Shown here: positions 14,927 to 22,763 of the stretch, piece by piece
How the letters are laid out: every line of letters starts with the position of its first letter
How positions within the stretch are numbered: the stretch's first letter is position 1
Source: Candidatus Hydrogenedens terephthalaticus JGI OTU-1
GTDB lineage: Bacteria; Hydrogenedentota; Hydrogenedentia; Hydrogenedentales; Hydrogenedentaceae
Assembly: GCA_000493945.1 (NCBI GenBank)
Contig: AWNW01000027.1
Location: forward strand, 9,686 to 42,237
Length of the DNA stretch: 32,552 nucleotides
Direction of reading: 5' to 3'
Position numbers and translations under genes: made by a program
The notes under the pieces: model-generated
The model's input: only the letters and a program-made list of their open reading frames with translations
What the model was told of the DNA's origin: nothing
Databases searched by the model: none

Positions 14927-17203
14927 TTATATGGTTTGTCTTTTATTAAAAAATCTTTCGATGAGTAATAGTGAGAGGGTTAAAAGAATGGCTATGAGTG
15001 TAATTATTCTTCCTGTATCCCAGCCGGGGCTTGTATATTTAAATACAACCTGATGTATTCCTCCCGAGATGGGGACACCTCGGAAGATACCGTTTGTTCT
15101 AAAGATTGGAGTAAGTTCGCCATCTACAAATGCTTTCCAGCCCGGGCTGTATGTGTCTAATAGAACTAAGATGCCTTCTTTAGGTGCCCTTATTTGTATA
15201 GAAATGTATTCGGGGTTTTCTTCCTGAATACTGGCAGTTACCATATTGGGGGAAGTAGATGTGTTTTCTTCCGTAGTTAATGAAACTGTATCTGAGATTT
15301 TTTTACCGTAGGAAATGGGTTCTTCCGTCTCTATTATACATTCTTCAAATGATGAAAATTCGCCACGCTTCAGAATATTGAAAAACTCTTCCGTAGTGGA
15401 TACTGTTTTGTAATGGGATACCCAGAAACATCTTGGCATAGGTTGCGTATTTTCGTAAATATCAATAAAGGTAATTTGCTCCATTTTTCGCCAGTTCTTT
15501 AATTCCTTCTCGCTATTCTTTTGCATATTACTGGCAAATGCCCATTGAACACCGCTGATTGTTATCAAAGGATTTGTTAGTAGTTCTGTTTTTTCTTTCT
15601 TATGATTTGAAAGCATTTGTATCCACAATTGTGAGTATTTATCCGTTGGCAGTTCTGTCCCATTAACCAGTTGCCAGTGATAATACATTCCGAGGTTTTC
15701 TGACCAGAGCATTGAGTTCGGTTCGGATAGAATGAAAGCCCTTCCTGTTCCTGTCTGATAGCGCAATTGCCGAATAAATTCGGAATAAACATCTTTTCTT
15801 TCAATAACGGGGATATAACTCTCTGGCAGGAAGGGGCGAAGCAAATAATACAGTTCTAAAAAACCTAACAGGGCAATTAAAATGCATAGGATAGAATTTA
15901 CTTTGGGTATGCGGATAAGGGTAGCAGGGACAAGTAAAATAAGCAGTAAAATGGATACGCCTTTTATCCATGGATTGCCGGTTATAATCAGGGCTAATAA
16001 CAACAAAAAAACAAGGATACCGGAAACCCAAACATAAGGAGAACTTAAATCCCGACCTTTCAGAAGCAACCGTTGAAAGCCTATTCCTGATAATGTTGAG
16101 AAAGAAACGGCAACGAGGATAAGCATCCCTTGTTGAAGTATGCGTGCAAGGTCAAGGTTTACAAAGAATAACAGAAAAAAGGATAACAAAATTAGCCCAT
16201 GAAACCACACGATAGAACGAAGTTCACGGTCAAAAAAGGCGGGAAAAATAAATATAAGGCATATTAATCCGGGATATAAAACGGGTAGTTCGGGAAGGTC
16301 CCATGACCAAATAGGAAGAACGAATTGTGAAAGAGAGATATATAATGTCTCAGGGAAATGTGCCGATAGAGGAAAACTAATAAATTGAGACCATTTCCCA
16401 CCTGTATATATCTGCCATGAGATAAAGGGAAACCATGCAAAGGCAGTTATCATTATCCCCAGTAACAGAATGCCTATAATTTTGAAGATTGCAGATAAGG
16501 ATTGTCCTTCTATCGAAAGTGGAAGGAAACGGCGAAAGATAAATGGGAACAAGGCGAGCATGATAATGCCCGTAAATATGCATTCAATACTTCCCGATAA
16601 TATCAACGCAACCCATATAAACAAAAGGATAAGAAAACTACGCGGTGTATGGTTTTCGAGGAGATATACCATGCCACTTAACAAAAAAAGAAGCCATACA
16701 GAGCCACTTAACAAAGGTAGGGACATTTGAGCACAGACTACGGGTCCTGAAAATAGCACAGATACCAATCCGGGTATTAAAGCAGGATAAGGAATCTCTA
16801 AAATTCGACCCCATATTAAGAAACCAATACCTATAAGGGAGAGGGAAAGAAAAATATACCATTGATAGGCATGGGCAAAATCCATTCGCCAGAATAGTAG
16901 ATGTAGGGGTTCAAACAGGGAGGTTCGAGTATCAACAAGATAGGGATGTCCACAAAGTTGATAAGGGTTCCAATGTGGAATTTCTCCTTTTCCGATACGG
17001 TCAAAGCCATATTTCCATATTGGACCCCAAACAGCGTATTGTTGATTTGCCCATATATCTTTTTTATTGTTTTTGCTCAGATTAGACGATAGTGCAGGGT
17101 CCCAATAAATGCGTATCATTACTAACAGGAAAATGCCCCCGAGTAATGTTCCCCAAAAAGGGAACCGTCGGAATTCCGAAACCTTACTAACTATTTGCGA
17201 CAT
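14927..17203 (-). CDS. YfhO-like multi-spanning membrane protein (GT-C type)
   Basis: A 758-residue integral membrane protein. The first membrane helix is at about 15-31, and the loop WNPYQLCGHP (about 78-87) matches the N-terminal 'WNPY.F.G.P' signature of YfhO and related GT-C glycosyltransferase-like proteins. Around ten further helices run to about residue 450. A soluble region follows (about 460-730), ending in the family's extracytoplasmic beta domain: PGWKAFVDGELTPIFRTN (about 686-703) and 'GIHQVVFKY'. One last helix lies at about 735-752. YfhO-type proteins add sugars to cell-surface polymers from lipid carriers; the acceptor here is unknown. It diverges from the GT2-like gene at 17317, so the two may share regulation and a surface-glycan theme. 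Confidence 0.85.
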   Translation of the reverse strand: MSQIVSKVSEFRRFPFWGTLLGGIFLLVMIRIYWDPALSSNLSKNNKKDIWANQQYAVWGPIWKYGFDRIGKGEIPHWNPYQLCGHPYLVDTRTSLFEPLHLLFWRMDFAHAYQWYIFLSLSLIGIGFLIWGRILEIPYPALIPGLVSVLFSGPVVCAQMSLPLLSGSVWLLFLLSGMVYLLENHTPRSFLILLFIWVALILSGSIECIFTGIIMLALFPFIFRRFLPLSIEGQSLSAIFKIIGILLLGIMITAFAWFPFISWQIYTGGKWSQFISFPLSAHFPETLYISLSQFVLPIWSWDLPELPVLYPGLICLIFIFPAFFDRELRSIVWFHGLILLSFFLLFFVNLDLARILQQGMLILVAVSFSTLSGIGFQRLLLKGRDLSSPYVWVSGILVFLLLLALIITGNPWIKGVSILLLILLVPATLIRIPKVNSILCILIALLGFLELYYLLRPFLPESYIPVIERKDVYSEFIRQLRYQTGTGRAFILSEPNSMLWSENLGMYYHWQLVNGTELPTDKYSQLWIQMLSNHKKEKTELLTNPLITISGVQWAFASNMQKNSEKELKNWRKMEQITFIDIYENTQPMPRCFWVSHYKTVSTTEEFFNILKRGEFSSFEECIIETEEPISYGKKISDTVSLTTEENTSTSPNMVTASIQEENPEYISIQIRAPKEGILVLLDTYSPGWKAFVDGELTPIFRTNGIFRGVPISGGIHQVVFKYTSPGWDTGRIITLIAILLTLSLLLIERFFNKRQTI

Positions 17204-17316
17204 ATATAATGAGCCTTATCTCAGGAAAAACTTTTAGTATAGAAATAAAAATTCCCTTTTCTGTATATTATCATGTTAATATTTTATAATAACAAAAAAG
17301 GGAAGAAAGTTTCGGA
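17204..17316. promoter_or_regulatory. Divergent promoter region
   Basis: This 113-base AT-rich gap must drive the YfhO-like gene leftward and the GT2/SbcD/SbcC-like operon rightward. TATAAT at 17285-17290 could be a -10 box for the rightward operon, but no good -35 partner is visible. Confidence 0.35.
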
Positions 17317-18267
17317 ATGTCAACGAATGAGATCCATGCAAGTGTGTTGTTAGTTGGAAACAATTTATCCTGGTGCTTATCTCCATGGTTTTTTCATCTG
17401 GAACATCAGGAATATCCTTTAGCACAATTTGAATGGATTATTGTGGACATGAATCCCTCGGAGGAAACCCGAAAAATGTTTCTTTCTTTATCCAAAGGGT
17501 CTCCTTTAATTGTCCGTTATATTCAGCATAGCGATGGTTCCATGATAAAAGCGTGGGATTTGGGTTTTCGTGAGGCAAGGGGGAAATGGGTGCTATGCAG
17601 TCAACCGGAGGTATTGCCCAGTAATAATTGGGTGCAACGACATGTACAACTCCAGTATGCATACGATGGGCAAGCCTGTATAGGGGGAGCCTTGCTCCTA
17701 CATCCACGAATTTCATCTAAGAGCATAACCCCCTGGTTATTGCCGGAAGATGAACCCCCTCCATTAGAGCAAATTACCCAGGTGACTCCTCTCCATTTTT
17801 CTCTATATAACATGAGTATCCCGCGGGAACTTATTCTTCGAGGGGGAACATTTAACAAGTCCTTTTATTTCACGGAATTTGCAGAAGTGGAATTGGTGAG
17901 ACGGCTATCGCGAGCCGGTTGCAAACTTCATATTGATAATCAAGCCCTTTGTTGGCTCTGGAAAGGGAGTTCTTATATAGACATGTGCAGGTATCATTAT
18001 CGTCGGGGGTACTCTATGGGTTGTTATTTGCGATTGTTTCCCAATGATTATCAGGTAGTTGTTAATTATAAACTTTATTTATCCTATACCACACGGATTA
18101 TCAATGCCCTACTAATTCCTTACTACCATCGTTTCTGTTTAAAACTACCGGAAGATGCTAAATTGCTTCAAAGAATGTATCGCCGTAGTTTTCGATATTG
18201 GCGGTATAGGGGTTTCACGGATGCTATAGCAAAACAGGAACCGCAAATTGATATAATACTCTCTTAA
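17317..18267 (+). CDS. GT2-like glycosyltransferase-fold protein without DxD
   Basis: A 316-residue protein with the outline of a family 2 glycosyltransferase: an N-terminal strand 'ASVLLVGNN', 'FEWIIVDMNPSEE' where family members have 'VDDGSxD', and 'KAWDLGFREARGKWVL'. It then has CSQPEVLP where the metal-binding 'DxD..P' should be. A later 'EVELVRRLSRAGC' matches the 'ED.EL..RL...G' acceptor-side motif, and its glutamate is kept. The loss of the DxD and of the uracil-binding aspartate argues against normal sugar-nucleotide catalysis. GGAAGAAAG precedes the ATG. It is the first gene of a rightward operon, 25 bases ahead of the SbcD-like gene. A binding role is possible. Confidence 0.7.
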   Translation: MSTNEIHASVLLVGNNLSWCLSPWFFHLEHQEYPLAQFEWIIVDMNPSEETRKMFLSLSKGSPLIVRYIQHSDGSMIKAWDLGFREARGKWVLCSQPEVLPSNNWVQRHVQLQYAYDGQACIGGALLLHPRISSKSITPWLLPEDEPPPLEQITQVTPLHFSLYNMSIPRELILRGGTFNKSFYFTEFAEVELVRRLSRAGCKLHIDNQALCWLWKGSSYIDMCRYHYRRGYSMGCYLRLFPNDYQVVVNYKLYLSYTTRIINALLIPYYHRFCLKLPEDAKLLQRMYRRSFRYWRYRGFTDAIAKQEPQIDIILS

Positions 18268-18292
18268 TCAAATTGTTACAGGTTAAAACAAC

Positions 18293-19465
18293 ATGTTCGT
18301 CTTACATACCGCGAATTTATATTTAGATAAGCCTTTTTTTTCTTGCTTAAATCTGCAATATGGTCAAGAACGAAGAAAAAGACAAAGGGAATTATTCGAT
18401 GCGATTATTAATAAAGTATTTGAATATAAAGCGGATGCCTTATTCATAACCGGGAATTTACTTGATGCGGAACATATAACGGAACAAACCCTCCAATTCC
18501 TATGTGATCGCTGCGAAGTCATTAAGCCTGTTCCTGTTGTTATTATTCCCGGTGACGCAGACCCTATCACAAAATATTCTCCGTATGTATTAAATACTTT
18601 TCCGGAAAATGTGATTATAATGAATACCGACACAAGGAATCGGTGGGAAGGGGACAAAATTCCGATTGTTGTCTATACCCTAACGAAAAATGATGTAATA
18701 ACAAGGAGTTTTCCCGAACTCAATTTTCCGACTGGCTATGATGGTAGAAATCATATCCTCCTATCTTACGATTTGCCCATGTTTAATGATAAGAACGAAT
18801 TATCAACCTGGTTTGAAAAAGTTCCCAATGTTATTTCGTATATTGGAATAGGGAAAGGGCATAGTTTTAAACAACTTTACAATACCTCGCAATTAACTGC
18901 CTGTTGTTGCGGTCTTCCCGACCCCATAAGCATAAACGATACCCCTCCGTTTGGTGTGCTGGGTGTTCGTTTTCAATCCTATGATAATCGGTGGGAAGTA
19001 TCGCATGTAGAACATATATCCTTACAGAAAAATTTTTACTCGGGTATATACATAGATATTTCTTCAATTACAAATAAAGAGGATCTTTATACGCAATTAC
19101 GAAATGAGTTAGCAAAGGTGCAAAAGCCTTGTGTGGTGCATATCCGTTTCTCTGGAATAATTTTCCCCTGTATTTTGAACGATATTGCGGAGGTGGTGAA
19201 TTCTATTCATGAAGAAAACCTTTCCTTCAGTTGGAGTTTTGAAGGAGAAATCGAAGGATTTGAAAATGTAGAAGACTTCCGAGAAATTACCGTACTATCC
19301 GAATTTTTCAAGCAGATAACAGAGGAACAGAAGTATGCACCCAATCCGTCCATTAGCGGTATTGTAAAACGAGCCCGCCATCTCACGGCAAGAGTTGCCG
19401 GAGGCGTAAAACTAACAATTCCCACTGTCGAAACATGTGAGGTTCCTCTGGAATGGAATTTATAA
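18293..19465 (+). CDS. SbcD/Mre11/YhaO-like metallophosphoesterase fold, catalytic residues lost
   Basis: A 390-residue protein, about the length of YhaO/SbcD, that follows the Mre11-type phosphoesterase pattern closely in its first 230 residues. 'LHTANLYLD' aligns with 'LHTADLHLD', 'ADALFITGNLLD' with 'VDAVLIAGDLFD', 'PVVIIPGDADP' with 'PVFIIPGNHDP', and 'YIGIGKGH' with 'YvALGHvH'. The metal ligands are changed at nearly every place: N8 for Asp, Y10 for His, N55 for Asp, D88-A89 for Asn-His, no histidine in the LLSYD segment, and K188 for the first His of GHxH (H190 is kept). The nuclease is therefore predicted inactive. Its end overlaps the SbcC-like start by 13 bases, so the two are translationally coupled. 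Confidence 0.82.
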   Translation: MFVLHTANLYLDKPFFSCLNLQYGQERRKRQRELFDAIINKVFEYKADALFITGNLLDAEHITEQTLQFLCDRCEVIKPVPVVIIPGDADPITKYSPYVLNTFPENVIIMNTDTRNRWEGDKIPIVVYTLTKNDVITRSFPELNFPTGYDGRNHILLSYDLPMFNDKNELSTWFEKVPNVISYIGIGKGHSFKQLYNTSQLTACCCGLPDPISINDTPPFGVLGVRFQSYDNRWEVSHVEHISLQKNFYSGIYIDISSITNKEDLYTQLRNELAKVQKPCVVHIRFSGIIFPCILNDIAEVVNSIHEENLSFSWSFEGEIEGFENVEDFREITVLSEFFKQITEEQKYAPNPSISGIVKRARHLTARVAGGVKLTIPTVETCEVPLEWNL

Positions 19466-22400
19466 AAGGACATATCTACGGCTTCGGGAAACTACAAAAA
19501 GTTCCCCTTGAATTTGGGAAGGGGTTTCAGATAGTTTTTGTCAGAGACGAGAATGGAAAAAACACCTTATTCCAGTTTTTGCTCGATATGTTATTTGGAC
19601 AAAAGACTTCCAGGAAGAAAAACGCCTCCTTTTCCGAAAATTATTATAAATATACACCCTGGCATACCTCGGATTATCGCGGAAATATTGTTTATCGGCT
19701 TGACACGGGGAAAGTGATACATCTTCATCGAGTATTCGGTCCTGAAACATCATTGAAAATCTATGAAGGGTTGGAGGTAAATGATATAACAGATACAATT
19801 TCTGTATATCCGAATGGGGAATCTGCTTTTATAAAAAGCCATCTGGATTTAAGCCGCGAAATATTCACAGAGGTATCTTCTATTTCACAAAAGACAATTG
19901 ATAGTTTGAGTTCCTTTACCCGAAGTAGCAGAATAAGGGAACATCTCCTATGTTTGATTGATACAGGGACAACGGAACAATCTATAAACGACATAATCAC
20001 TATTTTTCAGAACTACCTGCAATCTATCGGAACGGAACGCACTTATAAACGCCCACGAAATCTCATATCGGAGCAACTGGAAAAATTATCTGAAGAACAC
20101 GAGCAGGCAAAAGGAAATCTCGAAAAAATCCTGCAGAAGAAGGCGTTGCTGAAAGAATATAAGGAGCAACTAAGCACAGTTCAACGGGAATATGAGGAAC
20201 TGCAAGAAAAATTACGATATGCCCAGCAATATGCACTTTGGAGAAGAAAGAATGACGCAAAAGCCCTCCGCGATAAGTTAGATGAACTGACGGCACGCTC
20301 TTTTGCTTATTCGAACTACAGAAATTTTCCAATTGACCAGAACATAGATGTTATTCAATCAGAAATGGCTATTAACCATGCCGAGATGCAGAAACAGAAG
20401 TTGCAAAATGAAATTGAGAGCATTTCTAAAGAAATTAATGAACTTGAATTAGAAATTCGCCATTCTTCCTTTATCCCTATTGATTACATTAAAGAATATC
20501 AAGACAAGCATGAGGAATACTTAAAGCATATTTACAGTAATGAGGAGGTGTTAAAGGAACTACAAAATCAACGAGCAAAGATAAATGAACAAATTCAAGA
20601 AGTAGAAAAGATTGTTTCCGAACTGCCACAGGTAATACAAAAAGATGACATGTTTTATCAGAAGACAGATTTTGCTATTGATTTGTATAAAAGTTCGTTG
20701 AAAGAGACACAAAAAAGTGAGAGCCAACTTAATGAACTTAAAGAAAAATATGCCTGTGTTCAGGAACAAACAAAGCCGTTTCGTGATTTGTTCGCTGGTG
20801 TAACTAATTTTGCAGAATTGATAGATGATTATTTGAAATATAAGGATAAACCGGAAGAGGAACAACAGGAATTAGAAAGGCAATTGCAGGAAACAGAGTT
20901 AATTAAACAACAAACACTTTCCCGACAACCTGCAAACCTGCTATGTGGGTTAATTTGTTTTTTATTGGATGTTGCGTTGCTTTATATGTTTATAAAAATG
21001 CATAAAACAGAATCTTTATGGTTTGCTGGTGCCGTCGGAATAGGTTTTTTATATTTTATGATTTCTTACATAAATAGCAAACGGAGCCTCAAAGATATAG
21101 ATATTTTCCAGAGGAAATTGAAAGAAGAGATTCAGAAAATTGTTACCTTTGAGTATATTGATAAACACCCAATAACAGCACTACTGAATAAAGCCAATTT
21201 ACAACATATCCGAGAATTGCAGGGACTTTATGACGAATACTGTGCATGGCTAAACAAGGAAGAGGATTTGTCTCAACAGGTTCATAAAGCAGAGGAACTG
21301 TTTTCTATTAACCAGTCCCGAACCAATGACCTTTTGCAGGAGGTGCAAAATCTTTTTGAACAAGTGGGTTTGCTCCTGGAAGATACGGATAAAATAGAGC
21401 AAAATCGGCGAAAGGTATTTGAATTACAGGAAAAAGCACGAATGTACCATCGTAGGCTCTGGGATCTACAGGACCAATATCAGCAATTAACATATACGAT
21501 AACGAAAAAAGAAGATTACATTAAGAAAATTCATAATCAAATTCAAGAAGAGATACTCAATCGGATAGGACATAAACTTATTCAATCTGGATTGCTCCAA
21601 TCGGGGGAACCTTTAACACAGGACACTTTCCGTTCTTATTATCACGCGGAAGAAATGTATCATGGACTAAAAACAAAAGTATCAGAACTTCGCAAAAAAC
21701 GGTTGGATTTAAATCAACAACTACAAAAAGTAGAAGAGGAACTCTCTCAAAATCAGAAGCAAATTCAGGAGATATTAGAGCTGGCAGGAGTAAGCAGTAT
21801 CTCTGAATGGAAAAATAAATGTGCCCGCGCGGAAGAAGCACATACCATCTTTTCACGAATTGAGCAGACAGAACTCCAACTTCAACAATTACTGAATGAT
21901 GAAACTATAGAGGATCTGGAAAGACAAACACAGGATTTTGTTCCTTCTGTTCCCGCCGAAGATGAAGAACAATTGCAATTGCTTATGGAACAGAAAGGGC
22001 ATGAAATAGAACAAATTCAACAGGATATACAGGCACTTCAATCCGAGTTGGAAGAATTAATAAAAAATACGCGACCATTAAACGAAATTGCCGAAGAAAA
22101 ATATTATTATGAAACTCAATGGAAAACCCTGCAATACGAACAAGAAAGCGCGTTATTAGCAATATCCATATTACAGCAGTTATCAACATATCGGTATCAT
22201 AAAATTGCCCAGCCGTTACAAAATGAAATAAGTCGTTTATTTACACATCTGACAAAAGGTAAATATACAGGTGTCCTTGTAGACCAGGATCTAACACTGA
22301 AAGTCATTCCTGCACAAACAGGAAAAGCAATACCTCTTGAAGCAATTTCATCAAATCCATTTGTTCTGGAACAATTATATTTTGCCATGCGTGTTGCTCT

Positions 22401-22611
22401 GATGAAAATTCCCCATTTCCTCAAAGAACAACTCCCATTACTGTTAGACGACCCTTTTGTATCTCATGATTACCCTCAATTGATACAATCTTTAGAAACC
22501 TTGAAAGCATTGGGGGAAGGGCAACAGATAATCCTGTTTACATATAGAAATGATATTCCTGAAATTGCTAACAATCTATCAATCCCCATTGCAATCATTG
22601 AAGATGTGTAA
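19453..22611 (+). CDS. SbcC/Rad50/YhaN-like coiled-coil ATPase-fold protein, degenerate nucleotide site
   Basis: A 1,052-residue protein built like YhaN/SbcC: an N-terminal half of the ATPase head, two long coiled-coil arms (about 190-480 and 560-930), and a C-terminal half of the head. Two membrane helices sit between the arms (about 493-513 and 521-541), as in YhaN-type proteins. The Walker A position reads V30-R-D-E-N-G-K-N37-T, lacking the first glycine and the Mg-binding Ser/Thr. The signature region reads ISSNPFVLEQLYFAMR, with N968 for glycine. Walker B LPLLLDDPF (D999, D1000) is kept. The H-loop histidine is R1032 (LFTYRND). It overlaps the SbcD-like gene by 13 bases. ATP binding is doubtful and hydrolysis unlikely; a structural, membrane-anchored role is inferred. 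Confidence 0.82.
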   Translation: MEFIKGHIYGFGKLQKVPLEFGKGFQIVFVRDENGKNTLFQFLLDMLFGQKTSRKKNASFSENYYKYTPWHTSDYRGNIVYRLDTGKVIHLHRVFGPETSLKIYEGLEVNDITDTISVYPNGESAFIKSHLDLSREIFTEVSSISQKTIDSLSSFTRSSRIREHLLCLIDTGTTEQSINDIITIFQNYLQSIGTERTYKRPRNLISEQLEKLSEEHEQAKGNLEKILQKKALLKEYKEQLSTVQREYEELQEKLRYAQQYALWRRKNDAKALRDKLDELTARSFAYSNYRNFPIDQNIDVIQSEMAINHAEMQKQKLQNEIESISKEINELELEIRHSSFIPIDYIKEYQDKHEEYLKHIYSNEEVLKELQNQRAKINEQIQEVEKIVSELPQVIQKDDMFYQKTDFAIDLYKSSLKETQKSESQLNELKEKYACVQEQTKPFRDLFAGVTNFAELIDDYLKYKDKPEEEQQELERQLQETELIKQQTLSRQPANLLCGLICFLLDVALLYMFIKMHKTESLWFAGAVGIGFLYFMISYINSKRSLKDIDIFQRKLKEEIQKIVTFEYIDKHPITALLNKANLQHIRELQGLYDEYCAWLNKEEDLSQQVHKAEELFSINQSRTNDLLQEVQNLFEQVGLLLEDTDKIEQNRRKVFELQEKARMYHRRLWDLQDQYQQLTYTITKKEDYIKKIHNQIQEEILNRIGHKLIQSGLLQSGEPLTQDTFRSYYHAEEMYHGLKTKVSELRKKRLDLNQQLQKVEEELSQNQKQIQEILELAGVSSISEWKNKCARAEEAHTIFSRIEQTELQLQQLLNDETIEDLERQTQDFVPSVPAEDEEQLQLLMEQKGHEIEQIQQDIQALQSELEELIKNTRPLNEIAEEKYYYETQWKTLQYEQESALLAISILQQLSTYRYHKIAQPLQNEISRLFTHLTKGKYTGVLVDQDLTLKVIPAQTGKAIPLEAISSNPFVLEQLYFAMRVALMKIPHFLKEQLPLLLDDPFVSHDYPQLIQSLETLKALGEGQQIILFTYRNDIPEIANNLSIPIAIIEDV

Positions 22612-22763
22612 TCGGTATCACAAAGGGAATACAAATAATCGGATGAAAACTTTTTTCAAAAACAAAAGTCAAATAATATTGTTATAATAAATCATTCAAT
22701 TGAATTTTTAATTTCTGATATTTGAAGTGAAAATACTTCAGAAATATTTATAGGAGAACTTCC

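Noticed and set aside
18293..22611. Annotation as an active SbcCD nuclease
   Set aside because: Most of the metal ligands and nucleotide-site residues are substituted, so only the fold names are kept.
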